Shown piece after piece: positions 37,995-46,255 of a DNA stretch of 64,000 bases. Source of the DNA: Parabacteroides sp. TM07-1AC (lineage in GTDB: Bacteria; Bacteroidota; Bacteroidia; Bacteroidales; Tannerellaceae); assembly GCF_003480915.1 (NCBI RefSeq), contig NZ_QUKD01000002.1, positions 186,001-250,000 on the forward strand. The letters run 5' to 3'. Position 1 is the first letter of the stretch. Each line of letters begins with the position of its first letter. Position numbers and translations under genes: made by a program. The notes below the pieces were generated by a model. That model searched no databases, had not been told where the DNA came from, and saw only the letters and a list, made by a program, of their open reading frames with translations.

Positions 37995-38022
37995 GGAAAC
38001 TCTTCTTACAATTATTATATAA

Positions 38023-38319
38023 TTACTTATCCTTCAGATACCGTTCCAACTCACCCGTGAGTTCCTGTATCTTATCTGTAATAGGACTTGTATCGTTTTT
38101 ATCTTCCAATTGCAAATTACTCATAGACAATTGAAAAGCAACCATGGCTAACAAATCTTTTACATCCAAATCGGATTTAGCAAAATATTGCCGATACTGG
38201 TTAATCTTATTCCGGATCTGCTTGGCGGCATCCCGCGCAAGTTGTTCTTCTCCCCGATTAATCCAGAGGCCGTAGCTCTTTTCGGCTATTTCTAAATGTA
38301 TAAGAAATTTATCGTCCAT
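38023..38319 (-). CDS. zapA: Cell-division protein ZapA
   Basis: 98 residues from ATG 38319. 'FLIHLEIAEKSYGLWINRGEEQLARDAAKQIRNKINQYRQ' followed by 'LAMVAFQLSMSNLQLE' is the ZapA pattern: a small globular head and a C-terminal coiled coil. ZapA crosslinks FtsZ filaments at the division ring. The preceding coiled-coil gene ends 5 bases upstream, so both are cotranscribed. Confidence 0.88.
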   Translation of the reverse strand: MDDKFLIHLEIAEKSYGLWINRGEEQLARDAAKQIRNKINQYRQYFAKSDLDVKDLLAMVAFQLSMSNLQLEDKNDTSPITDKIQELTGELERYLKDK

Positions 38320-38324
38320 CGCTT

Positions 38325-38618
38325 CTATTCGTTTAATAGTGCAATGCACTTGTCTACTTCCCGCACTAACTTCGATAAACGCATCCTGGCACTTTTCATT
38401 TCCCCTTCATTTACAGAAACAACTCTTGCCGTCAACAGCTTATCGCATTTGGTATTCAACTCTTCGATCGTTTTCATTGCCTGCTTCAATTCTGTCTCTT
38501 TATGGTTCAAAACAGTTGTGAGCTCGTCGATCTTATGGTTTTGCTTATTACATAATTCCATTAAATCACGAACTCTAACCTCAAATACAGCCAACAATCT
38601 CTTTTGATCTTCGGTCAT
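38325..38618 (-). CDS. Small coiled-coil protein upstream of zapA
   Basis: 97 residues from ATG 38618 ('MTEDQKRLLAVFEVRVRDL'); an upstream in-frame start at 38708 would lie before the promoter. The protein is almost entirely predicted coiled coil with heptad leucine/valine spacing and no membrane segment. The family is not recognised. Being cotranscribed with zapA, it could play the role ZapB has in E. coli (a coiled-coil partner of ZapA); this is inference from context only. Confidence 0.72.
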   Translation of the reverse strand: MTEDQKRLLAVFEVRVRDLMELCNKQNHKIDELTTVLNHKETELKQAMKTIEELNTKCDKLLTARVVSVNEGEMKSARMRLSKLVREVDKCIALLNE

Positions 38619-38636
38619 TTCACACCAAATTCTATA

Positions 38637-38667
38637 CAAAAGTAAAATTTTGAATTGAATTAAACAA
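38637..38667 (-). promoter_or_regulatory. Promoter of the coiled-coil/zapA operon
   Basis: Minus-strand TTG (38665-38667) and TACTTTTG (38637-38644) are 20 bases apart, close to consensus. Confidence 0.65.
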
Positions 38668-38766
38668 CACTCCGTCCGTTTTTTTAAACTGAAAACGTAC
38701 AGATACACAAAAGGCCGTCCAAATACTATCCGAACAGCCCTCCTTTACCTAGTATCGGTTACGTGA

Positions 38767-38967
38767 TTAAATCAGCGCAACAAATAATTCACCTTCAACT
38801 TCTTCAAAAGACAACTTGCCTTCTTTTGCTAACCAACCAAACGCAGCATACATGTCTTTTTCTGCTTTGATCTTTGTTGCTTTCTTTACTGCCTTTACAC
38901 TCATTTTTCCGCCTTCATTCAGTACTTTCCAAACGAGGCCGGCGTTTGTTCCAATCAATTCGATCAT
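38767..38967 (-). CDS. Small winged-helix protein (DUF2582)
   Basis: 66 residues: 'NAGLVWKVLNEGGKMSVKAVKKATKIKAEKDMYAAFGWLAKEGKLSFEE' is the short winged-helix domain DUF2582, found as single-domain proteins across Bacteroidetes. DNA binding is plausible from the fold but no target is known. Monocistronic with its own promoter. Confidence 0.85.
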   Translation of the reverse strand: MIELIGTNAGLVWKVLNEGGKMSVKAVKKATKIKAEKDMYAAFGWLAKEGKLSFEEVEGELFVALI

Positions 38968-39001
38968 TTTCTTTTTCGTTTTGTTAATTCGTTAACGGGG
39001 G

Positions 39002-39031
39002 CAAATTTAGAGATTAATCGATTAAAACAAA
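39002..39031 (-). promoter_or_regulatory. Promoter of the DUF2582 gene
   Basis: Minus-strand TTTG (39028-39031) and TAAATTTG (39002-39009), 18 bases apart. Confidence 0.6.
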
Positions 39032-39096
39032 AGGAAATAGATGTTTTTTAGCATAAAAAGCAGCGTTTTTGATGTTTCTAAACATAATTAACGCGT

Positions 39097-39786
39097 TTAT
39101 AACAATATTTTCACTCTACTTCCAGGCGTTATTTCCTCCATTTCGAAGTTTGTTGCTGAAACATATCGGCTTAAAAGACCGGCACCATAAGCAACCGCAT
39201 CCCGCAAACCACTCTCTCCCGAGTACCCGTTTATAATCATTAACAGCTTTTTCGTATGCAGGTCGATTTTGGTCCGTTCCTCATCGCTGGTCGGAGTTCC
39301 AACGCCTCCCTGGTTATCGCGATATACCGGAAGACCGGCTATATTCAGTTCGCCACGCCCGATACCATGATAAAGCTCACCCTCCTTACCGACTCCCAAG
39401 ACCAGGTTTCCGTCGATCTTATCGGCATCGAACCCACCGATAGAGTAGCCGCTTTGGATAGACAAAAGATTGATGATATCGACCAGCGTATCTATTTTAT
39501 ATAAAGGTAACTCACGAAGAATACGTCTGCGAAGGGCTTCCGCCGAAGGACGGTACCGGTTCGGATCTTTCCCCAGTCGCTTATAAGCCTGTCGGGTTGC
39601 CTGTATAGGCAGGAATTTGTTTATCTCTTCCAGCTTGCAGGAGGTACGGACAAGGGTTTCCATTTCCGTGATCTCTTTCCACAATTGTTCGTCTGATGCT
39701 GTATTTACTACGTCGCATTGTACAACAGCGACATGCAGTTCCGGACAAGCCTTTGCTATTTCTTCCGAGATAGAAACATGTATCAT
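39097..39786 (-). CDS. B3/B4 tRNA-binding-domain protein
   Basis: 229 residues. 'PIQATRQAYKRLGKDPNRYRPSAEALRRRILR' and 'DIINLLSIQSGYSIGGFDADKIDG' are characteristic of stand-alone B3/B4 domains, related to the editing module of phenylalanyl-tRNA synthetase beta. Such proteins may deacylate mischarged tRNA, but activity of this family is not firmly known. Last gene of the hpt-adk-obgE-pgeF operon, 6 bases after pgeF. Confidence 0.85.
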   Translation of the reverse strand: MIHVSISEEIAKACPELHVAVVQCDVVNTASDEQLWKEITEMETLVRTSCKLEEINKFLPIQATRQAYKRLGKDPNRYRPSAEALRRRILRELPLYKIDTLVDIINLLSIQSGYSIGGFDADKIDGNLVLGVGKEGELYHGIGRGELNIAGLPVYRDNQGGVGTPTSDEERTKIDLHTKKLLMIINGYSGESGLRDAVAYGAGLLSRYVSATNFEMEEITPGSRVKILL

Positions 39787-39792
39787 ATCGTA

Positions 39793-40578
39793 TTACTCTT
39801 TAATTAGTATGCCGGACAGGATACGTCCGCTTTTAATACCCAGCCGACGGGCTGAGAAAAAATCTTTATCGTGCTGATAAGTACAGATACCCGAAACCTC
39901 GATACGATCTGCCTGTAATCCGGCTTGAAGCAATTGAATACGGTTGGCCTCCCAAAGATCGATATGCGCTTTACCCGTCTGAGGATGCCGTTTCATGATA
40001 CGGTTCATATCCACTCTGGTTGTCCGGAAAGCATCAGCCACCTCCTCGCCTACTTCAAAAGCAGCCTGCCCGATCGACGGGGCAATACCAGCCATCATCC
40101 GAGAAGGATCGCAGGAATAACGGTCAGCCATACAAGCGATGGTTTTAGCTACGATCTGTTTTACCGTTCCGCGCCATCCGGCATGGATAGCCGCCACTAC
40201 CTTTTTGTCCGGTGCATACACTAGGACAGGGACGCAATCAGCCGTAGAGACAGCCACGCAAACGCCGGGTATATCGGTCACCAAAGCATCTTTTCCGTTC
40301 ATTGCTTCTTTCTGCAGCGTCTCCGTAAGAGAAAGGAAACCGGCATCAATACAACCGATTTCCGCCTCATGTATCTGGAAAGGAGCAAAGATCCGTTCGG
40401 GAGAAATTCCGATTACATCCGAAAGGAGTTGCCGGTTCATCCGGACGGAAGCCAAATCGTCTCCGCTATACGCTCCCGGATTCATCGTAGCATAGTTGCC
40501 TGCACTCACACCACCGTGACGGGTCGTTATAAAATGAGAAATGTTGCATTCTCCGCTTAATCCGGAGAATTGCAACAT
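39793..40578 (-). CDS. pgeF: Peptidoglycan editing factor PgeF (YfiH/laccase-domain family)
   Basis: 261 residues from ATG 40578, the first in-frame start after the obgE stop (10-base gap); earlier in-frame starts lie inside obgE. Motifs: 'FITTRHGGVSAGNYATMNPG', 'TADCVPVLVYAPDKKVVAAIHAGWRGTVKQI' and 'GICTYQHDKDFFSARR' supply the His/Cys/His zinc site. E. coli PgeF removes L-Ser wrongly incorporated into UDP-MurNAc peptides; mammalian LACC1 is a purine-nucleoside enzyme, so purine activity is possible too. Confidence 0.92.
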   Translation of the reverse strand: MLQFSGLSGECNISHFITTRHGGVSAGNYATMNPGAYSGDDLASVRMNRQLLSDVIGISPERIFAPFQIHEAEIGCIDAGFLSLTETLQKEAMNGKDALVTDIPGVCVAVSTADCVPVLVYAPDKKVVAAIHAGWRGTVKQIVAKTIACMADRYSCDPSRMMAGIAPSIGQAAFEVGEEVADAFRTTRVDMNRIMKRHPQTGKAHIDLWEANRIQLLQAGLQADRIEVSGICTYQHDKDFFSARRLGIKSGRILSGILIKE

Positions 40579-40588
40579 TTCGACTGTC

Positions 40589-41746
40589 TTATTTTTCAGT
40601 TTCTTCATCTTCGTCGTCCCACTCGTATTCTTCATACTCTTCATCCGGATCATCCTCATCCACAGGAAAGACGAAATCGTCGTCGTCGTCATCCAGCGGA
40701 ATAGAACTCACATCGATATTCTGATGGACGATATTCTCGACCTGATGGAAAGTTTCCTTATTCAGTTCCTTCCACAGCAAGTCTTTCAGTTCCGTAATGC
40801 CTTGCTGGGTGATCGAGGAGATAAACACATGCGGGACACCTTCCGGCAAGTCCGCCGACAGCGCCTCGATCAGCTCGTCGTCCAGCATATCGCTTTTGGT
40901 GATAGCCAGGACACGGCTCTTGCTCAGCAACTCCGGATTGTATTTGACCAGTTCGTTATGAAGGATCTCGTATTCCTTTTTAATATCGTCGGAATCTGCC
41001 GGAATCATGAACAGAAGCAGCGAGTTTCGTTCGATATGACGGAGGAAACGAAGTCCGAGACCTTTCCCTTCGCTGGCACCTTCTATGATACCGGGGATAT
41101 CCGCCATCACAAACGAGCGGTGGTCACGATAACTAACGATACCCAGGTTCGGTTCCAGTGTCGTGAACGGATAGTTCGCGATCTTCGGTTTGGCTGCCGA
41201 TACGACAGAAAGCAGCGTAGACTTTCCGGCATTCGGGAAACCTACCAGACCAACGTCGGCAAGAAGCTTCAACTGCAGGATCACTTTACGTTCCTGAGCC
41301 GGTTCGCCCGGTTGAGCATAACGGGGAGCCTGGTTGGTAGACGTTTTGAAATGCCAGTTCCCTTGTCCGCCACGACCGCCTTTCAGCAGCATGACTTCCT
41401 GTCCGTCTTCGGTAACGTCGCAGATATATTCACCGGTTTCGGCATCATATACTACGGTTCCGCAAGGCACTTCGATCACCCGGTCTTCACCGTCTTTACC
41501 GAAGCTGCGTTTGGCACTTCCGCCTTCTCCGTTCGTCGCCATGATATGACGTTCGAACTTCAGATGCAGGAGAGTCCAGTAGTTCCGGTTACCGCGAAGA
41601 TATACATGGCCTCCTCTCCCCCCGTCGCCTCCGTCGGGACCTCCTTTCGGAATATATTTCTCACGACGAAAGTGAGAAGACCCTCTTCCGCCCTTTCCCG
41701 AGCGGCAATAGATCTTTACGTAATCTACAAAGTTTGATTCAGCCAT
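40589..41746 (-). CDS. obgE: GTPase Obg
   Basis: 385 residues. Glycine-rich N-terminal OBG fold ('[34 protein letters not shown]'), then a GTPase domain with G1 'GFPNAGKST', switch-region '[10 protein letters not shown]', G3 'DIPG' and G4 'TKSD'. The C-terminal ~35 residues are strongly acidic (Asp/Glu/Tyr). Obg binds the 50S subunit and couples ribosome assembly to the stringent response. Confidence 0.97.
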   Translation of the reverse strand: MAESNFVDYVKIYCRSGKGGRGSSHFRREKYIPKGGPDGGDGGRGGHVYLRGNRNYWTLLHLKFERHIMATNGEGGSAKRSFGKDGEDRVIEVPCGTVVYDAETGEYICDVTEDGQEVMLLKGGRGGQGNWHFKTSTNQAPRYAQPGEPAQERKVILQLKLLADVGLVGFPNAGKSTLLSVVSAAKPKIANYPFTTLEPNLGIVSYRDHRSFVMADIPGIIEGASEGKGLGLRFLRHIERNSLLLFMIPADSDDIKKEYEILHNELVKYNPELLSKSRVLAITKSDMLDDELIEALSADLPEGVPHVFISSITQQGITELKDLLWKELNKETFHQVENIVHQNIDVSSIPLDDDDDDFVFPVDEDDPDEEYEEYEWDDEDEETEK

Positions 41747-41761
41747 TTTCTTATTTCTTTC

Positions 41762-42334
41762 TTATTTTACTTTATTTACTGCTTCTTTGATACGACCGAA
41801 GATTTCTTCAATTGTACCCATGCCATGAATACCCACGTGCTTGCCTTCGCCTACATAGTAGTCAGCCAAAGGAGCTGTCTGGTTATGGTAAACTTCCAGG
41901 CGGGATTTGATTGTTTCCAGATTGTCGTCAGAACGTCCTGATACTTTACCGCGTTCCAGCAGACGGTTGATCAGTTCTTCTTCTTCCACCTGCAGGTTCA
42001 GCATAACAGATACATCCGTACCACGTTTGTTCAACATTTCTTTCAGCGCTTTAGCCTGCGGAATAGTACGAGGGAAACCGTCGAAGATAACACCTTTAGA
42101 ACCAGCCTTGCTGTCCAATACCTTTGCCAGCATATCGACAATCAGTTCATCCGGTACAAGCTGACCTTTTTCAATATAATCTTTTGCGATCTTGCCAAGT
42201 TCTGTTTCACCTTTCATCTCAGCACGCAACACATCACCTGTTGAAATGTGATCCAAACCATACTCTTTAATGATCAACTCGCTCTGTGTTCCCTTTCCTG
42301 ATCCGGGAGCACCAAAAATAACAACGTTCAACAT
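41762..42334 (-). CDS. adk: Adenylate kinase (short form)
   Basis: 190 residues. P-loop 'GAPGSGKGTQ', 'STGDVLRAE', 'VIFDGFPRTIPQA' and 'ERGKVSGRSDDN'. The LID region is the short, zinc-free type. Interconverts AMP + ATP and 2 ADP. Second gene of the operon, between hpt and obgE. Confidence 0.97.
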   Translation of the reverse strand: MLNVVIFGAPGSGKGTQSELIIKEYGLDHISTGDVLRAEMKGETELGKIAKDYIEKGQLVPDELIVDMLAKVLDSKAGSKGVIFDGFPRTIPQAKALKEMLNKRGTDVSVMLNLQVEEEELINRLLERGKVSGRSDDNLETIKSRLEVYHNQTAPLADYYVGEGKHVGIHGMGTIEEIFGRIKEAVNKVK

Positions 42335-42369
42335 AATATTGTTTCTTAATTATATAAATGTATAACCTT

Positions 42370-42906
42370 TTAACCTATTACCTTATATATATCCCGATAG
42401 GCACGTCCCATCTCGTCGTAATCCAGTCCGTAACCTACAATAAAATCGCTGGGAATCTGTATGCCCACATAGTCGGGTTTCAAATCACATTTCAGGGAAT
42501 CCGGTTTGAACAACATCGTAGCCAGCTTGACATCGGCAGCCCCGTCGTTTCTCAACTTATCCATCACGAACTGCATCGTGTAGCCGGTATCGATGATATC
42601 TTCGAGCAAGATCAGGGTACGTCCTTTCACATCGGCCTGCACCGGCATGATCTCGCGAACAACTCCGGTGGTATTGAGACCCCGGTAAGAAGAATAACGG
42701 GCAAATGTAATTTCATAATGTGCATCCATCTGCCTCATCAGTTCGGCAGTAAACATAAACGCTCCGTTCAACACCCCTACGAAGAGAGGATTGCTGTCGC
42801 CTACATCTGCCTTGATCCGTTCAGCCATCTTCGCAATGGCCTCCCTGATCTCCTTTTCCGGGATAAACAGTTCAAATTCTTTGTCTTTTAATCGGATCTT
42901 ATCCAT
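42370..42906 (-). CDS. hpt: Hypoxanthine phosphoribosyltransferase
   Basis: 178 residues. The PRPP motif 'LILLEDIIDTGYTM' and 'LFVGVLNGAFMFTAELMR' are type I PRTase hallmarks; the C-terminal 'DFIVGYGLDYDEMGRAYRDIY' is typical of HPRT. Salvages hypoxanthine and guanine. First gene of the operon, behind a consensus promoter. Confidence 0.95.
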   Translation of the reverse strand: MDKIRLKDKEFELFIPEKEIREAIAKMAERIKADVGDSNPLFVGVLNGAFMFTAELMRQMDAHYEITFARYSSYRGLNTTGVVREIMPVQADVKGRTLILLEDIIDTGYTMQFVMDKLRNDGAADVKLATMLFKPDSLKCDLKPDYVGIQIPSDFIVGYGLDYDEMGRAYRDIYKVIG

Positions 42907-42929
42907 ATACCGTTTATTTTTCGAGGGAG

Positions 42930-42960
42930 CAAAGGTACAACATTTTCAGCGAAGCACAAA
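42930..42960 (-). promoter_or_regulatory. Consensus promoter of the hpt-adk-obgE operon
   Basis: On the minus strand TTTG (42957-42960) and TACCTTTG (42930-42937) are exactly 19 bases apart. Confidence 0.8.
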
Positions 42961-43061
42961 CAGGATGGCAGAGCATATATATCCGTTCAGAAAAAGTTTA
43001 TGGTATTTTCGGGTTCATCCATCCGTCAGAGGGTCGAACGTTATGATTATAGGAACCCACA

Positions 43062-43097
43062 CAGGGTGAAGCCAACTAAGAAAATGGCTTCACCCTG
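43062..43097 (-). terminator. Hairpin after the ABC exporter operon
   Basis: CAGGGTGAAGCCA (43062-43074) pairs perfectly with TGGCTTCACCCTG (43085-43097) downstream of the ATPase gene on the minus strand; no T-run follows, so it may be a weak terminator or an mRNA 3'-end stabiliser. Confidence 0.65.
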
Positions 43098-43121
43098 GGC
43101 AAGATTAAGTATCATTTTACA

Positions 43122-43796
43122 TTATTTATAGCTTTCCGTCAGGATATTTCCGTCCATCATACGGATCAGCCGTCCTGCCATCCGGGCGTTTTCTTCCGAG
43201 TGGGTAACCATGACAACGGTCGCCCCTTCCTTGTTCAATTCGAGAAGCAGGTTCATCACCTCGCTGCCGTTTACAGAGTCCAGGTTTCCGGTCGGTTCGT
43301 CGGCAAGGATGATATGCGGATTCGTTACTATGGCACGGGCAATTGCTACACGCTGTTGCTGACCGCCGGAGAGTTGCTGCGGATAATGTTCCGTCCGGTG
43401 AGCAATCTGCATCCGGTCGAGTGCGGCGTTGACCCGCGTTATCCGTTCTTTTGCCGGAACCCCGGCATACAACAGAGGAAGTTCTACATTTTCAAATACG
43501 GTCAGTTCGTCTATCAGGTTGAAACTCTGGAAGACAAACCCCAGGTTGCCGTTCCGCAGGTCGGTACGGTTGTTCTCCGTATAGCGGGAAACCTCTTCTC
43601 CCATAAACCACAGTTCGCCGGAAGTCGGGTTATCCAGCAACCCCAACAAATTGAGCAAGGTGGATTTGCCGCAACCGGAAGGGCCCATAATAGCCAGGAA
43701 CTCTCCTTTGTTTATTTCCAGATTAATGCCGTTCAGGGCTGTCGTCTCCACACTTTCCGTACGAAACACTTTCGTTAAATTGACTGCTTTTATCAT
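43122..43796 (-). CDS. ABC exporter ATPase (MacB/LolD type)
   Basis: 224 residues. Walker A 'GPSGCGKST', Q-loop 'GFVFQSFNLIDELT', signature 'LSGGQQQR', Walker B 'IILADEPTGNLD', H-loop 'MVTHSEE'. The sequence type matches ATPases that work with FtsX-type permeases (MacB, LolD, BceA). Third gene of the operon, 27 bases after the second permease. Confidence 0.94.
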   Translation of the reverse strand: MIKAVNLTKVFRTESVETTALNGINLEINKGEFLAIMGPSGCGKSTLLNLLGLLDNPTSGELWFMGEEVSRYTENNRTDLRNGNLGFVFQSFNLIDELTVFENVELPLLYAGVPAKERITRVNAALDRMQIAHRTEHYPQQLSGGQQQRVAIARAIVTNPHIILADEPTGNLDSVNGSEVMNLLLELNKEGATVVMVTHSEENARMAGRLIRMMDGNILTESYK

Positions 43797-43823
43797 GATC
43801 TTTCTATTATTATTCTTATTATT

Positions 43824-46232
43824 TTATTCATACCGCAACGATTCCACCGGATTCCGGGAAGCGGCACGCCAGGTTTGCAATACCACTGTCAGGATGGTGA
43901 TCAGTAAAATGACCAGTCCCGATACGGGGAAGAGCCACCAGCTGATCGTCGTCTGATAAGCAAAGTTACTCAGCCAGCGGACCATCAGGAGATAACCGAG
44001 CGGACACGCCGCCACAAAGGCAATCCCCACCCAAAGCATATACTCCCGGCAAAACATCCGCACGATCCTGTCGGAATGTGCCCCGTTCACTTTGCGGACA
44101 CCGATCTCTTTCGTCCGTTGCGCAGTGGCGAGGGCAACCAGTCCCAGTACGCCTATCATCGCCACGATGATCGCCAATACCGTAAACACCAGGAACATTT
44201 CTCCCAGCTGTTGTTCGTGGGCATAGTTCCGGTTCAGCGCATCCGAGAAGAAACGGTAAGAGAACACATTATCCGGACGCATTTCCTCATATTTATCTTT
44301 CAGGAACTTCAGGGTTTCCGCCTTGTTCTCCGGTGCGATCTTGATATACAGCGTATTCAACAGCTGGCGGGAATAATACAGATAGGCAGGTTTCACCTTC
44401 TCACGCAACGGCTGGAAATGGAAATCCTTTACCACTCCGACGATCCGGGAAGTCTCTCCGAACCATCCGTTATTCTGAACGATCATGCCGACCGGATCTT
44501 TCACATTCATCATCTTCCACGCCGTTTCGTTGATCACGACAGGCGATTCTTTACTATATGTCCCATCCATATAAGCATTCTTGTCGGCACCGAACATATC
44601 TCCTTTGAGCAGTGTCAGTCCCAGGGTTTTCATGAAATGACCGTCGCCCACAACGCCAACCAGCTTCAGCGAGTCGACCTGTCCGTTTTCGCGCTGCCAG
44701 TAGAAGACGGTTTCTTCCGTCTTATGCCCGCGAAGGTAATTCGACAGTTCCACGCCGCCTGCCACATCCCTGACATTCGGGTTCTTCATCACTTCCTGCC
44801 GGTAATCGTCGATCCCCTGACCACCGAAGTAAGCCATCAGCTCGAACTCTCCGCAATTGACGACTATCATATCTTCCCTATCCAACCCCAGGTCCGCATT
44901 CTGCAGGTAATGCAGTTGCCTGAATACCACCGAGGTAGAGAAAAGCATCGTGATTGCCAGAACAAACTGGACACAAACCAATCCTTTGATCAGCGTCCCT
45001 TTCTTTCCGGTAGCCTTTCCGCCCTTGAAAGCGAGCAACGGATTGAACGACGACATATAAAAAGCCGGAAAAGCCCCCGCCAGGCTGCCGACCCCGACAA
45101 TACCGAACAGGATAAACAGCAGGGTCTGCCAGTTGAACTGCAAAGTAATGTCCTTGTCGACAAACACATTGAAGAAAGGCAACAACAGCTCTGTCAGTGC
45201 CAACGCCAGGACCAGCGAAAGAAAAGCCTGCACCATACTTTCCGACAGGAACTGCACGATCAGCATCCGGCGTTTCGCCCCTGTCACTTTCCGGACACCG
45301 ATTTCTTTATAACGCAGGGAAGCACGTGCGGTCGACAAAGTAGTAAAGTTGAATGCGCCCATAAAAATGATCAGCAATGCCAGGGCGGTAAACAGCCATA
45401 TCTGCGAAATACTTCCGTAGTTGCTGACTTCCGGATCTTTAAACCAGGTATGCAAATGAATATCCTTCAATGGCTGGAACTCCAGAGCCAGTCCGTCTTC
45501 CCGCCTGTCCTGCCAGGCATGGCTCATCGCCTGCCGGTCGGCATCGGAGAGAACAGTTCCTTTTTTAAGCTGGATATAGACATTGGTTCCCTCCACATAC
45601 TCCCAGCTCATCGGCTCAAAATAAGCCTGCTCACTGAGCAAGACTTCAAACCGGATATGACTTTTACGGGGCACATCCAGCACGGCTGCTACTTTATAGC
45701 GGTTGACCTGCCCCAGGAATTGACAGGTTACCTCTCTCCCGACAGCCGCTGTTTGTCCGAACAGCTTTTCTGCTGCAGACCGGGCAAGCACGATTTGCTG
45801 CGGGTCTTTCTTTATCAGATTCGGATCGCCCGCCAGGACCGGAAAACTGAATACATCAAAGAAAGTGGTATCTACATAGGTATATTTTGCTTCGATCAGA
45901 TTGGCTCCCGAATGGAGGTTCAGCGTGCCGAAGTTAAGCATAAAGGTTGCGTTCTCCACTTGCGGGAAATCTTCGCGGAATGTTTTGCTCAACGGTGCCA
46001 CCGTATAGGCGGATTCTTTCGTCTGTCCGCCCTCGTCCCGGTTCACGGCTATTACACGGTAGACAGTGTCTCCGTTCCGATGAAAATCCTCAAACGTCAG
46101 TTCATCCACGATCCAAAGGTAAATAAGGAAAGCGGCTGTCATTCCTAATACAAATCCCAGCATATTGATTGAAGAGAACAGAAAACTCCGCTTTATCAAC
46201 CGAAGGGCGACTTTTACATAATGTTTCAACAT
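43824..46232 (-). CDS. FtsX/MacB-type ABC exporter permease (copy 2)
   Basis: 802 residues. N-terminal membrane helix, MacB-type periplasmic domain (about 45-235), three-helix FtsX domain (about 280-400), a second helix-plus-periplasmic region (about 420-640) and a second FtsX domain (about 670-790). 'TTLSTARASLRYKEIGVRKVTGAKR' and 'TAQRTKEIGVRKVNGAHSDRIV' are the duplicated FtsX cytoplasmic motifs. Highly similar to the neighbouring permease, including the C-terminus 'WRAASRNPVESLRYE', so the two arose by tandem duplication. No HlyD-like adaptor or TolC-like channel gene is adjacent. Substrate unknown; peptides or lipids are usual for the family. Confidence 0.9.
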   Translation of the reverse strand: MLKHYVKVALRLIKRSFLFSSINMLGFVLGMTAAFLIYLWIVDELTFEDFHRNGDTVYRVIAVNRDEGGQTKESAYTVAPLSKTFREDFPQVENATFMLNFGTLNLHSGANLIEAKYTYVDTTFFDVFSFPVLAGDPNLIKKDPQQIVLARSAAEKLFGQTAAVGREVTCQFLGQVNRYKVAAVLDVPRKSHIRFEVLLSEQAYFEPMSWEYVEGTNVYIQLKKGTVLSDADRQAMSHAWQDRREDGLALEFQPLKDIHLHTWFKDPEVSNYGSISQIWLFTALALLIIFMGAFNFTTLSTARASLRYKEIGVRKVTGAKRRMLIVQFLSESMVQAFLSLVLALALTELLLPFFNVFVDKDITLQFNWQTLLFILFGIVGVGSLAGAFPAFYMSSFNPLLAFKGGKATGKKGTLIKGLVCVQFVLAITMLFSTSVVFRQLHYLQNADLGLDREDMIVVNCGEFELMAYFGGQGIDDYRQEVMKNPNVRDVAGGVELSNYLRGHKTEETVFYWQRENGQVDSLKLVGVVGDGHFMKTLGLTLLKGDMFGADKNAYMDGTYSKESPVVINETAWKMMNVKDPVGMIVQNNGWFGETSRIVGVVKDFHFQPLREKVKPAYLYYSRQLLNTLYIKIAPENKAETLKFLKDKYEEMRPDNVFSYRFFSDALNRNYAHEQQLGEMFLVFTVLAIIVAMIGVLGLVALATAQRTKEIGVRKVNGAHSDRIVRMFCREYMLWVGIAFVAACPLGYLLMVRWLSNFAYQTTISWWLFPVSGLVILLITILTVVLQTWRAASRNPVESLRYE

Positions 46233-46255
46233 ATCGTTATCGTTTGTTTGATGTT

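Noticed and set aside
44076..46148. Long open frame (690 codons) opposite the second permease, and similar ones opposite the first (46508-47947) and in the regulator gene (49123-50112, minus)
   Set aside because: They are antisense to clear genes, have unlikely composition (many His, Gln, Arg, Cys), and arise from codon bias of the true frame.
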